Assembly: GCA_051453625.1 (NCBI GenBank)
Contig: JBOZIK010000001.1
Location: forward strand, 23,853,641 to 23,917,640
DNA: 64,000 nucleotides
DNA from: Welwitschia mirabilis
Lineage: Eukaryota > Gnetophyta > Gnetopsida > Welwitschiales
Reading direction: 5' to 3'
The translations under genes and the position numbers were made by a program. Every line of letters begins with the position of its first letter. Position 1 is the stretch's first letter. Below the pieces are notes generated by a model, which worked only from the letters and a program-made list of their open reading frames with translations, made no database searches and was not told the DNA's origin. Below are positions 22,924-35,074 of this stretch, in pieces.

Positions 22924-23172
22924 TTGGAACCATCCTTTAAAGATCTTACACATGATTCTTCGAATGAATATTTACTTTATCAAGTGATTTCCAATTCATC
23001 TTTGTCTTCCTATCAAAATGATGTCTTGCATGAGTTGTTAAATAAACATATACAAGCTAAAGGATGGATTATTTTTAATTTTAAATGCATAAACCTTTCT
23101 ACTTATAATAATGTTCTTTCTAATTTCAAGGATTTTCATACAAATATATATAAAGATTCTCTTCTAGTTTAA
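22924..23172 (+). pseudogene. Family E reading-frame fragment, unknown product
   Basis: This 82-codon open frame starts MEPSFKDLTHDSS and contains SNSSLSSYQNDVLHELLNKH. It is not a known domain to me. The same sequence, more decayed, occurs at 58110-58330, where SSSLEPS and SSLENDVLHELLNK are recognisable with a frame shift between them. Two diverged copies keeping the same peptide signal suggest a formerly coding retroelement ORF. It lies in the spacer of the inverted repeat formed by 22165-22600 and 23240-23600. Confidence 0.4.
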
Positions 23173-23239
23173 AACGATTCACAAAATTTCAAATCATTCA
23201 ATCTTTGCCTCCACATCTTTTAGCTACTTTCCATGTACT

Positions 23240-23600
23240 ACCTTGGAAAATCCCTTTCAAAAGTTTTATTTTAATTACATGCTTTTAGATTAGATTTTAA
23301 ATTAAATTTTTATTTTAGATTAAACTTGGAATAAAATAATACAAAAACTTTAAAAATACTTTTACTTAATGGTCTCTCTCACTTGAAACCATCTAAGCAT
23401 TACCACCCATACAATCACCACCTTAAACCCTTTCACTTATGAAATTCCAATTTCATCCCTAGCATAAAGTAAGCCATTATTACCTTAAACATTATCATCC
23501 ACCCTAGCATTTTCTTATGAATCCATAAGACTTACAAATCCATGCTAATGGCATTTAACAAAAATCAATAATAAGTGATCTCACTCTTAGTTCAAGTAAT
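23240..23600. repeat. Right arm of the large imperfect inverted repeat
   Basis: This is the partner of 22165-22600. It also has direct-repeat similarity to 58330-58680 (for example ATGCTTGGTGCCCTTTCATA there against TACTTAATGGTCTCTCTCAC here), so the downstream part of family E is present three times in the window, once inverted. Confidence 0.7.
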
Positions 23601-24105
23601 GGTTATGGCTAAGTAGACTTATGGATTTTTAAATAAAAGTTATTACTATTTTTAGTATAATTGCTAGATTTATGTTCACTTAAGATATTTGATTTTGGTA
23701 AATATGAATGAAAAAGATGAAATATACCTTCAAATTATGTTCCTTATATTTAAAGCATTTGATGGGGATAAGATTTTTCTTGATTAAGCTAATAATATAA
23801 TGATCCCTTAATGTTTATAAGAGAATTAATATGAGAAGAAGAATGAAAACAAAAATATAATATATCTCTTTTGTAAAAGAACATTTTATTATTTGCTTAG
23901 TTGAATTTTGTTAATTGCATTAGGGCAATGGACATTTGCTAGTAATACATCTTTAATGATCTACTTATGACATAATTAACTACATTAGGGTTATAGATGC
24001 TCACTACTAATGTAGCAGTGATTTCATTATAAAATAACATGCTTAATTTTGAAGTTCTAACATTGGATGCTCAATGAGATTCAAAATGCTTAAGACAAAG
24101 AACAT
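23601..24105. other. AT-rich stretch, nothing recognised
   Basis: No reading frame or repeat supported. A weak purine run (AAGACAAAGAAC, about 24092-24103) lies just before the LTR at 24106 and could be a polypurine tract. Confidence 0.4.
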
Positions 24106-26529
24106 TGCCACGTTCAGGTTTTTGAAGGATTAAGGATTTAGCCCAAATAGTTAAATAAATAGTAAATAGTTTTTATCTAGTGGAACCCGTTAAGATAATT
24201 TAATTACTAAATTTTTTAATTATTATTCATTTATTAGCATAATATTATTAATTGAGATGTAATTCTTTACTTTATTAGTGGGAACTTATGCTACAATTAT
24301 TATTTTAAATACTTTCTTTTCTTGTAACTACTATAATTAATGATATTATGTATGTAGGTTTTTTTGTTTATTTAATGATATTTACTTAGTGGTTAAATTA
24401 GTGGTTATAAAAATATTATTTTATTTTCTTTTGTAACTATTGCATTTAATGCACTATGATTAGTCTCTTTCTTTATTTTAATGCATACTAAATTTCTTGT
24501 AACATATATAATTATTAAGATGCATTATGCTATCTTATTTTAATATTTTATCTTAGTACTGCATACTAAAGTAACACCCATTATTATGATATCACATTTT
24601 CTTTCTGGTTAACATGTATTCATATGAGAAATATTGATATGTGGCAAAATCTTGTCTTGATGTTTTTTCATTAAAATTACTTGCTAAATGTCTCATTTTG
24701 ATTCTTTATTTTAATGATTATAAGTAATGACATGTTTGTAGAATTTTGGCATTTTCTTTTTAAGGGCTTATTTAAGTAAATACTAATGATTCTTTATTTA
24801 CTCAAAAAATAATAAGGTGGCATGTGACTAAGTTTCATATTCTTTAAATTTATTTTGAGAAATGTTAATAACTTATTGATTTTTATAACTTATGTATTAA
24901 CGATGTAGGTATTTTTTTCATAATTGATAATTACTTATTATTCATAAAAGATTTTTGGCATGATGAGAATTTACTATTGTTATGATGAAATATTGAATGT
25001 ACTCTGTGGTTAGGTAAAGTAGTAATTAGGGGTTAGGAAATCAACATTTTTCAAGAATAGTATTGATTTGTATATGTCCTTTGAAATTCCCAATACTTTT
25101 TGAATTCTTTCATCTCCTTATAAATAGGGTCTATTTTATCCTTAGACTTATTCTTTTAAAGATCTTCTAGTCTTGAAATATTAGAGACTTTCTACCTTAA
25201 AGCCTTTGAAACTTAAACATAGAAATCTTAAAGCTTGGAAAAACTCACATTGAATCATGGATATGGTCTCAAGTTTATCTTTATTTCTTGTATTATCCTA
25301 GGTTTCTCTTTATTTCTTATATGATTTTATATTCTTGCATCCTTCATGGTCTAAAGTAGTTTTTATTTCTTAATAAATCTATTATTTTTTAGAATTCTTG
25401 TAAAACATTAAAGTATCTTACTCATCTATTGATTTAGGAAATTAGTATGAATGCATTTTTATAATATTAAAATATTAAAGTAGGAAAATGATGCCTTGTT
25501 AGGAAACCTTGTGGAGTATTTTGATATTACAAATATTACGAATAATGTCTTTAATCATGAATCTTATTACTTCTTGTGATGTTTTTCAATCCTTTAAATC
25601 TTTATAAAAATTCTAATTTCAGCAATTGCCAAGTGAAGCAGTGGAATATGAAAAACCCACATATGGTTAAGTGAGACGGTGGAATTTATAAATGCATAAA
25701 TTACCAAGTAAGGCAGTGGAATTCATAAATCCACAGATCATCAAGTGAGGCAATGGAATATGAAAAACCCATAGATAACTAAGTAAGGCACTAAAATATG
25801 AGAAGCCTATAGATCACTAAGAGGGATAGTGCAATTGATAGATCCATATACCTCTAGGTGAGGTGGTGGAAGAAAGAAAAATAAATTCATAGACTACTAA
25901 CTAAGGCAATGCAAGGAAAATTAAAAACTATTTATTCTTATTTCTTTTTCATAAATCCATCACTTAAAAATTTGAAGACCTTACTATTATTATATCTTAA
26001 TCTATCTTATGTTTTGAGATTCTTCATACCTTTATCTTTGCCTTGCCTAGGCCATACTGGGAACTATGATAATTCATGGTTTTTATTCCACACTATTTTG
26101 TGTTAAACAAGTGACAAACCAAAGCATAATAAAAAGTAATTTATCTTTCTAAGAAAGGCATTAAAAATAAAATACTTATTATCTAGCATGTTCTTGAAAA
26201 TTGTTAATTGAAGTGATTATTTCCTATTGTAACTTGTGATCTTATTATATCTTATAATTGATATTTTCCCCTAAAAAATTAGTAGTTATGTATCTATAAT
26301 ATACTTGTAAACATTGTATCTTTAAGATATTAAATTAATCTATTTCTTAAACCTATAGTTTTTTAAATTAAAAAGGTCTTATTATTATAGCTTTAGTTAA
26401 ATATTTATTTTAATAAATTTATTTAGCATGTAATGTTTTCTATCATAAAATGTCCCTTTCTTATAGTACCTGATCTTTAGGTGTTCATTATTCTATTTGA
26501 ACATTTTAGCTAAAAGTATGAACTTTACA
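24106..26529 (+). mobile_element. Gypsy LTR, family D copy 1
   Basis: An LTR of about 2.4 kb from TGCCACGTTC to CTTTACA, followed by a primer site. The TGYCACGT-type start is common in plant Gypsy LTRs. A TATA box (TTATAAATAG) lies at 25118-25127. A minisatellite of about 38 bp (25631-25918) occurs also in the inverted LTR at 30786-33612, which identifies both as one family. After the primer site only about 0.8 kb of unrecognised leader remains before a Copia element begins. It may therefore be a truncated 5' end. Confidence 0.65.
25631..25918 (+). repeat. Minisatellite, about 38-bp unit, eight copies
   Basis: The unit is roughly AAGTGAGGCAGTGGAATATG followed by AAAAACCCATAGATCACTA, 37-43 bp long, with diverged copies. 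It lies 0.5 kb after the TATA box inside the LTR. The same unit, inverted, is found at 32310-32470. Confidence 0.85.
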
Positions 26530-26532
26530 TTT

Positions 26533-26544
26533 TGGTATCAGAGC
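26533..26544 (+). other. Primer binding site (initiator Met tRNA type)
   Basis: TGGTATCAGAGC, an exact match to the common plant LTR-retrotransposon primer site, three bases after the LTR end CTTTACA at 26529. Confidence 0.85.
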
Positions 26545-27384
26545 ATAATTTTTATTTTATCATGATAATCTATAATTAAAACATAGTCTTGGTGGTATAT
26601 GTTAAGTCACATTTTAATAAAAGAGTAATATTTAAGTTTGGGTTATAAAAATATGGATTTCACAGACCCATATGATGGTATAAAAGAAAAATAATAGAAA
26701 GAAAAAGTGGAAATTAAAGGCCTTTTGAGTTTTCTTTTCTCTAACTTTTATACTTAATATTCACTACTAATTCTTAAATTTTCATAATATATTTGGTGAA
26801 TATTATGTTTATTTGATATCAATATCCAATAAAAAACATAAAAATATAAGAAGTTCATTGACTTAGGTAGGTTGTCTCTTTAATTCATAGGTTACATGAT
26901 TGAGTTTTTTTAAATATTATCATTTTCCATTCTCACTATCCATCCTAATTCATCCCCATTTCATGAGAAATAACATCTTAAGGCATAACTATTGTAATGA
27001 ATCGATCTTTTACTTAGTATTTTTAGGAAGAAATAAAATGTGATCATTAGATAGTTTTTCTTTTTTCTACATTATAGTTCAGTTACATTAATTTGAATCT
27101 TTTTCTCTTAATTAAAGGGAAATTCAAGATAAAAATTTTCTATGGATATGTTCTTGAAATTATATTAATACTCTTTATAATAAAACTTTAAGGACAAATT
27201 CCAACTTTGATTGGGGAAAAGAACTTCACATGGCATTTGCATTTTTTAAGAAATATTTTTAATTTTAAATTTATTATTTTTAAAAATTGATCATAAAATT
27301 TTCAAAAAAATATATCACCTTTGAGTACTTTTATTTAGACAAATTTTCCATGTTGATCATCTTATTATCAAAGTTTTATTAAGG
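26545..27384 (+). other. Leader-like AT-rich sequence, nothing recognised
   Basis: By position this is the internal leader of the family D Gypsy copy, or the outer part of the following Copia LTR. No domain is visible. Confidence 0.4.
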
Positions 27385-27545
27385 CTAGTATATCTCATGT
27401 TTCCATGCCTAGGGATACATGTAAATCTTAGTGGTGTGCTTGTCCAATTAAGCAAACTCTTTGTTTGAACAAGAAAGAGGAGAAATAAAATTTATAATTT
27501 GGAAATCTTATGCTCTTCAATTTTGGACATTCTTGTTTCCTAATA
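27385..27545 (+). mobile_element. 3' end of a Copia 5' LTR, family C copy 1
   Basis: It aligns with 40793-40960 (from AAGGCTAGTA to the TTCAATTTTGG...CATTCTTRTTT end). The primer site TGGTATCAAAGC follows at 27548-27559. The upstream LTR boundary is not determined. Confidence 0.65.
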
Positions 27546-27547
27546 AT

Positions 27548-30500
27548 TGGTATCAAAGCTTTCATGCTAGGGTTCTTAGAGCTTTTTAGCCATTTTTGAC
27601 CTCCTTAGAGCTTCTTGTGGCCTCCTTTTTTTCTTTCTCAATTTTTCTTGGAAAGCTTTCATGTCCCCTTGCATGCTTTAAATATTATTTAGAGCATGTT
27701 AGATCTATTTTATACATACTGAAGACTAATTTACTCAGTTTCTAAGGCCTCTTGAGCCTCCTTTTGGCTTCCTTTAGGGATTTTTTTGGCTTGTTTTTGA
27801 CCTTATTTTAAAAAATTTTTCTATAAATTTTTTAAGATCATTGAAGCTTTCTATAGGTTTACTTGCATTGACTGATGGTTGTGCTGCTTATGCCTACTTC
27901 TATAGCTTTTGCAGCTTAGAATCTTTTCATGCCAATTGTTTCCAGATTTGATCTATATTTGTAGGGTTAACTTACATTGACTTACCTACATTATACTCAA
28001 AAGCTACTAGAATGCCTACCCCTTGCTGCTTATTATATGTTGCATTACTAATTTGTTGTCATCTACAGTGCTTGCATGACTTTTTCTATGAGGCACCTTG
28101 TGCCTCTGCCTCTATGTGTTGTGCCTACATGTTCTATTCCCTGCCACTGAATCTACCTCATTTACTTACCATTACATCACCCTTGCTTGTCCACTACCTT
28201 TACCATTATCATTCCTACTCACCCATGCCTCTGTGATTGAGCTCATATGCTACCTTACTATTCTCACATCAATTCTATGATTTGTTTTAACCTTGCTCAT
28301 TACAGACTACCTATGTGTTTTTTGCTTATTGTGCACCACTTGTTTTTGGATGGACCTACCTCTAGATCCACTGGCCACTATTTTTTGATGATCATTTCTA
28401 TGCGTTAATATTTTTTACTAATCATGCATACCTTTATATATGCTCTCATTTGCAGCTCTAACCACTACACCTCTATCTGTCTGCCTTATTACCATTGAAC
28501 TACTCTCTCATGCAATAGAACCTACTCACCATTTAGATGTCCAAGTCATCTGTTCCTACCTGGTCCATAGGCCAATTGTTATTTTTTTTAATCTTTCTCA
28601 TAATCACTAATAGATCCATTAGTATAATAGTAAGATAACCCTTTGATAGGAGAAAGGTGCAAGGCACGAGTCCAAGCTCTCTCAATAACTCAAATTTTTA
28701 AAATTTGTGTTGACCATTTCTCAACTTTAGTGAACACACATAGTTGCTATGAAATTACTAAACCTTTATGCAATCTCATATACATGTAGTTTAACTAAGC
28801 TATTACTAGCCATTAGCTCTATTTTGCACACATTGGTAGTTTTAGCAATTTTGCTATTTTGAGCTTTTTTCAAAACTTGCTTGAGTTTTTTGGATATTTT
28901 TTCACACTTTTAAGCCCCTAACTTAGTTTGGAGCATATTTTTGTGCATTTAAAGGTTTTTGGACATTTTGTTTTATAAATTTCTAGCCCTTAACCTTATT
29001 TTTTTCTCTCATCAAGTTGAGTTTGGGATGTGAAGCAAGATCTACTTAACTTGACTTTCTTTCACTTAGATCTTTCTTTGTGATTTGGATAGATTTAACT
29101 ATGTTTAGGATATTTAGAAAGATCCACTTAACTTAACTATACCAAATTAGTCCCTATTTGTATGGGTTTTTGATGTTTTTTGTTTACCTTTTTCATACTA
29201 AATTTTTGTGATGAATGTCTTAAAAATTAAAAGCTACATTTAGCCTAAATACATCATGTTCTTTACTAATAATAAGTCTTAATTGATGGTGGACAAAGAG
29301 AGCCTTACATAAATAGAGATATGTGTTAGGTTATATTGCCCTTTGAGCTTGTTATATAGTCTTTAACAACCTTAACTATGAAGTTTGAGCCATAGTAAGA
29401 GCTATGTCTTTCTCAAGTGAAAACGTCCTAAGCACCCCAAGGTCTAAATTCCTATGTACACCTTACTAATTAAGAGTATTTTGAATGAAGGGTAAAGGCA
29501 CAATGATAAAGCCTACTTGGACTTTATCATCAAGTCTACAAAAATACATAAATCATTTACTAAGTCTAAGTTATAAGTAGATCATCAACATTGCATGGTG
29601 CTCTTTCTTAAGGGATTTATGTAGCTAAGGTAACTAAAACTGGTCAATGACTTAGATGCTCCAATGAGGTAACTCATACTTTGTCTTTTTACTCCTTTAG
29701 GAGACAAGGGTACCATCTTTCAAGAGGATATGATTACTATCTAGATTTGAGAGAAGATTCTAAAATTGACAAATCTGCATTTTTATCACTAATAATTAAA
29801 TTATACCCCTTGCATTAAAATCTATGCCACTCATATTAAAACATTTTTAATAAAGCACCTTTTTTTTTATTCTTATGTTCATAGGCTTTTCACTAGTTGA
29901 GGGGGTTTATCTTGATTACCACACATCGTGATTTAGATAGATCAATTGGATTTTTTCATTTGGTTTTCTTTCATTATAATCATACCTATTCATCATGACC
30001 TTCTTTTATTTCTTTTATTTTGTTACATTATGGCTTGAATAGATTAGTTAAACTTATGAATGAAAGTAATATTCCTTTTCCTATGACTATACCATTACCT
30101 TCATTTTTCCTTGTTTGATTTTTGAGTTTTAATGGGATTTCTTTATGTCATGGATATATCAATTTTAGTAGTGAATGCAAGTAAGCTCCCTATAAAATTT
30201 AACTTTATCTTATGACTTATCAAACCTCTTTTATCTCTTCTCTACATTCATCATGGCTTTAACATCAAAAGGTAGATTTTAGATCTTATTAAATAGATTC
30301 ATGCTAATATTAACTACTAAAATCATAACCAACCTTTGGATGACTTTACATGATTATCAGAGTTGAGAGAAATGGAATGAAGATTTCATATCTATAATGC
30401 ACATTTATGGACTTTATTAAATTTTTTCTAACAAAGCACATGTTCTTATTCAAAATCTGAATGAAGAACATGCATAGGAAGCCATTGATAGAAAACTCAC

Positions 30501-30785
30501 ATAGATAATGTGTAAATCAGTGACCACTTCACATAAAAAGTTGGTTAATAGAAGTAATTTAAGTTATACCAACTATTATACTCTATAAGATATATTTTAT
30601 GTAAAAAATGATCTAGAATTAATCAATTGTATTATAAGCATGAATAACCTTCATTATAAGAAGGGAAAAATGCATTAGGTTATAGCTTCAATTATGGACA
30701 TTAAGGCAAAGGTTGCCGAGATAAACCCAAAGAATCAAGTATGTATTCATTAGATTAACTTGATTCATTGATGTTTAGAGGATTG
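27548..30785 (+). pseudogene. Copia family C copy 1: leader and gag remnant
   Basis: The primer site at 27548 is followed by a long leader without clear coding (27560-30240) and then a decayed gag. From about 28965 onward it aligns with 35175-37760 at roughly 85% identity by eye. The gag region at 30250-30770 corresponds to 37220-37760 in copy 2, including a piece matching NNLHYKKGKMH. Gag of this family would form the particle shell. The copy stops at 30785, exactly where a minus-strand Gypsy LTR begins, so protease, integrase and RT are not attached here. It contains a tRNA-like stretch at 28613-28683. Confidence 0.7.
28613..28683 (+). repeat. tRNA-like stretch, possible decayed SINE head
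   Basis: A box A-like ATTAGTATAATAG is followed at tRNA spacing by a box B-like GGCACGAGTCC (28663-28673, two bases off GGTTCGANTCC). Flanking short stems are possible but weak. It could be the 5' head of an old tRNA-derived SINE inside the Copia leader, or chance. Confidence 0.35.
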
Positions 30786-31053
30786 TAAGATCCACTTATC
30801 TATAGCCAAAAAAATTTACTTGCTTTGATATCAAAATATAAGAAAAAAAATTTACAGCTAAAAAATTATTCTTTCTCTATTACCAAAATGTGAGATCAAC
30901 CTTCTAACATCCAAAAACTTTAACTTACTCTTGTACCAAAATGTAAGGTCCACTTTTTATTAACCAAAAAACTTTAGATGATTCTTTAATACCATATGTA
31001 AAATTCATTTTTATAAACTAAAAGCTTCAAAAGGTTGCTTTGAAATAATTGTG
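30786..31053 (-). repeat. Tandem array of the LTR-end/primer-site junction, 53-bp unit, five copies
   Basis: Each unit on the minus strand joins an LTR-end-like GTGGATCTTACA to a primer-site-like TTTTGGTACAAGAG, then AAGTTTTTTGG. Units start on the plus strand at about 30786, 30839, 30892, 30945 and 31000, and a partial sixth begins at 31054. The copies differ substantially, so the array is old. Confidence 0.75.
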
Positions 31054-31143
31054 TAAGATCTAGTTTATTTAAATCATTATAGAATTACTTAAGGTTTTTA
31101 GACTATTTTGTATTTTCAGTGCATCAAATGATAATAAAAATTT

Positions 31144-31752
31144 AAAATATTTAAAAATGACAAAATGGAATGTGTTTTTGACTAAAAATACCTAGGATTT
31201 ACCTTAAAGATATGAATTAAGCTCAAATTTACAAAAAGACCATTAACAAGTTATGTTTAATTTGTTTTTACATTAGACAACAAGAATTCAAAACAGTGAT
31301 TTAAACATTTAAAAAGGATAAAATGAAGTATGGTTTTAGCTAGAAACCGACATGGATTAATCTCATATTTATAAAAAGAACATTAGAAAGTTACGTTTAA
31401 GTCACTTTTACATAAGAAAATAAGAATTCAAGACAGTGATTTAAAATGTCTAAAAATGATAAAATAAAGTATTTTTTTTAACTTAAAATATTTAGGTTTT
31501 ACCTTAAAGGGCATAAATTAAGCTTAGATTTACAAAAAAGCTATCATAAAGTTACATTTGAGCTATTTATGCATAAGAAAATAGGAATGTAAAACCATGA
31601 TTTAAAACATCTAAAAATAATAAAATGGAGTATGTTTTTGACTAAAAACACTTAGTTTTTACCTTAAAGAGCATGAATTAAGATAAAATTTATTAAAAAA
31701 ACTATCAAAAAGTTATGTTTTAACACATTTTTTAATATGAAAACAAGCATTT
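31144..31752 (-). repeat. Tandem array, about 160-bp unit, four copies
   Basis: Units begin near 31144, 31303, 31443 and 31604 (159, 140, 161 and 149 bp). Shared phrases are AAAATGGAGTATGTTTTTGA, TTTACCTTAAAG and AAGTTAYGTTTAA. The second unit lacks about 20 bases in its first third. It is non-coding and lies inside the LTR. Confidence 0.8.
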
Positions 31753-32309
31753 AAAATGTCCACAATAAGTTTCGTATTTATTATCCTAGTGAATAAAATA
31801 AGTTATATTTAAAGATATAAATTCAATATTCTATAGTTAGAATATAGAAAGTTTTTATGAAATAAGAGAGAATTGTATAAGAATAAATTATCAAATTTTC
31901 TATTGCAACATTATCCAAGAAAGATATACATCATGAAGCTTTTACATATATCACAATATACATATTTCAAGTTTCAAGGCATTCTAAGATCGAAAAATAA
32001 TTACAACATCTAAGATATTCAAGATCCAAGATAAGATATATAAGTTTAACACTTCAAATATAATTTTACAACATAATCTAGAAAGAAATAATCTCCACTA
32101 AATCATGCATTTCTTACCAATTAATATAGCTATTCAAAACTCCAGGTTTTTCACATGTTTAACATAAGGATATGAAGGATTTTAAGTCTCAAAATAGATA
32201 AGATAAAATAAAGATTTTTCAAGTAACAAACTTATGAAAATGAAATGAAAATAACTAGTTTTTAAAATAAATTTTTTATAAACTTTTCTTTTCCTTCACT
32301 ATATCATTC

Positions 32310-32470
32310 AGTGATTAGTGTATTTTTCATACTCCATTACCTCATTTAATAGTCTATGGAGTCTACTACCTCATTTAGTGATCTATGGATCTATTAATTC
32401 CACTAGCTTATTTAACAATCTATGGGTTCTTACATTCCACTGCCTCATTCGAAAATCTACAAAATCCTCA
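32310..32470 (-). repeat. Minisatellite, about 38-bp unit, inverted relative to 25631-25918
   Basis: Four or so units. On the minus strand they read AATGAGGCAGTGGAATGTAA, then AACCCATAGATTGTTA, matching the family D array. This shows that the two LTRs belong to one family. Confidence 0.75.
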
Positions 32471-33624
32471 TTTCTATAAGATCTGTGATCAAAGATATTA
32501 TAAGAAGATGTAATGTTAAGATATATCACCAAGAAATAAATTATTAACAAAAGTAAATGCTAGATTGCAATTTTACTTAACTTCCAAAAAATTTATCAAT
32601 AAGATAACAAAAACTAGTACTCATAACTAGGAATATCATTAAAAATATTATAAGTTATCAAGAAAGCAGTAAAACAAGCACCTGATTGAACCTTTAAATT
32701 AATGTAATAATAATGAACAAAATAGATATACAATAAAGAACTATATAAATATGCATGAATTAACTAGAACCATACAAAGATACAAAAATAAATGATCATA
32801 CATAGTTCAAGAATAAAATAGAACCATATAAAGATGCAAGAATTAAATAAGACCATACTTGAAATTGGATGTAAAACTTATGAACTTTTAAAGACTTCAA
32901 GACTTTTAAGAATTCTAAGAATTCAATGTTTTTTCAAGCTCTAAGTTTTAAAGTTTCCAAGATCAGATAACAAAGAATTTCTTAAAAATATACAAATAAA
33001 AGAGGAAGAAAGTTTTATATATAGCAAGGGGATGTAGGGATATGAAGAGATATGAGGATATGAAGAGATACTATCTTTAGAAAAAGAAGATAAAGATTTC
33101 ATACCCCTAATCATTACTTTACCTAGCTAGTGAGTGCATATAATACTTCATCATAATAGTAACTAGTTATTTTACCAAATAATAATCATGAAAAAGATGA
33201 CTACATAAGTTACAAAATTTAAGCTATTTGACATTTTTTAACATAAGTAAAGATAAGATAATTTAGTTACATGATAATATAATATTTTTAAATTCCAAGA
33301 TAATCATTATTATTAACTCCATAAGTTAAGAAAGAAATGCTAGAATTTGAAGGGCATGGCATTATTTTTATCATAAAAAGATAAATAAATTTAATTGAAA
33401 ATATTTTTATGTAAATAATTAAGATGATATATTTAACAATACTATCTAAGAAATAACATCAAGATGAAATTTTCATCACCTTTATATATTTAGCCATTTA
33501 TGATAAATATTTTAGCTTGTAAGACATTACTTTAGACTATATTATTTATTTTTCTTTATCATAGTATTCTTAAGCTAAGTTTTATAATCTTGAATAATTA
33601 GAACATGACATTTCTCACCTCCTT

Positions 33625-35074
33625 AAGAAGTTTCCTCCTAAAGCCTTGCTAAAATCTCTAGTTTCCATTACTTAATATTTGTTTCTATTATCTAAGTTAT
33701 TTTTTATAGACTGATTTGAACATTAAACTTTATAATGTTATATAGTTTTTATAATACCATTGATTTTGATCTAAAACCTTAATTTGTTGAGCTTTGATTA
33801 AATAATATGAAAGAATATCTAATTCTTAATTAGAAATTATCTTTGCTTTATTAGCTAAATAGTTCCTCAATAATTATATATAAAAAACATTATGAAGAGT
33901 TAATAGATGTGTTGGTAACACTACCTTATAAGATACTAGTTCAATTATAAATCTTGGAGCTAATTTTCTATTTATACCACTCCTAAAGACTCCTTGAAAA
34001 ACAAGCATTAAGATAAACATAATCTTCTTCTTGAAATTTTATATGTCTTCTTTAGCTATTTGCATACTTATCTTGTCTATCCTTTATCACCTTTAATTTT
34101 TTCCTAATTATTCTTACTTTCTCTTAAAAATCTTAAGTAGATAATACTTTTAATAATTTCTTATTTGGTACATTAAACCATGTTACTAGTTTTCTACATT
34201 CCTTCTATTTAATTCTTTAAAAGGTGCACATCCTATTTACTCTTGATAATTATTATTAGAAGTGAATTTTATCAATTCTAAATGATCCATTCAAGATCCC
34301 CCAAAATCCAAAATTATTGATCTTAATAAGTCTTCCAAATTTTTTTTTTTTCCTATTTGTCTATCTATTTAAGTATTAAAAGATATACTCAAGTATAAGT
34401 TAATTCCCAATTCTTTATAGAATAATGTCCAAAATATAGATGTGAACTTACTATCTCTATGTAAAACAATTCTTTTAGGTATTCCATGTAATTTAACTAG
34501 ATTCCTTACATACTCTTTTGTAATCTTTTCATTTGAATTTGTTCTTTTCACTAGATAAAATATGCACTTTTAGTTAAGAGATTAATTACTATCAAAATAC
34601 AATCATAGCCTAATTTAATCTTGGGCAAACCTATAATAAAATCAATATTGACTACTTTTCATTTTCAGTCTAGAATATTATGAAGATACAAAACTCTAGC
34701 TAGATGTTGGTATTTAAATTTAACCAATTGATAAGTCATATATTTACCACAAATTTAGAAACTTTAAACCTCATTTCTGACCATTGAAAATGCTGTTCTA
34801 TATTTTTATACATATTATTAACTCCTTAATGGATAGCATTCCATGTACTATGAAATTTATTTAAGATAATTTTCTTTACTTGCTCTTCATTAGGCACTAT
34901 AATTTTATCTTAAAAAGTAACAAATTAATTAATATAAACTAAAAATCCTTCAATTCCTTCTTCTTTTAACTTTTTTCATAGATGATAGTTTCATTGTAAA
35001 TCAAAAAAGTCAATTTACAGAAATCCTTTTATGCTCTTAAGCAATTAACAAAATGTCTTATTCTTCTTAATACA
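33625..35074 (-). pseudogene. Gypsy integrase remnant, family D
   Basis: The clearest part is a 60-codon open frame on the minus strand (34551 down to 34369) giving YVRNLVKLHGIPKRIVLHRD followed by SKFTSIFW. This is the middle of a chromovirus-type integrase core (family: IVRLHGVP.SIVSDRDPRFTS.FW); the Asp of HRDSKF is a catalytic residue. The sequence on either side is decayed. It lies upstream of the polypurine tract and LTR at 33612, as expected for the end of pol. The right end is cut by a 100-N gap at 35075. Confidence 0.8.

Larger units (their letters stand above)
30786..33612 (-). mobile_element. Gypsy 3' LTR, family D copy 2, rich in tandem repeats
   Basis: On the minus strand it begins TGTCATGTTC at about 33612, right after a purine-rich tract (AAGGAGGTGAGAA), and ends CTTACA near 30786. 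A TATA box (CTATATATAAAAC) lies at about 33014-33026 on the minus strand. It shares a 38-bp minisatellite and the region after the TATA box with 24106-26529. Two further arrays, absent from that copy, lie at its 3' end: a 53-bp array (30786-31053) and a 160-bp array (31144-31752). They bring the LTR to 2.8 kb. The Gypsy integrase upstream on the same strand makes this the 3' LTR. Confidence 0.7.

Noticed and set aside
27899-28280. Open frames at 28012-28280 rich in Cys, Leu, Tyr and His
   Set aside because: They lie in the non-coding leader of Copia family C, overlap each other in different frames and match no domain.
30786-31752. Spaced repeats considered as a CRISPR array
   Set aside because: The repeats are adjacent tandem units that vary along their whole length, without constant repeats and unique spacers, in a plant LTR.
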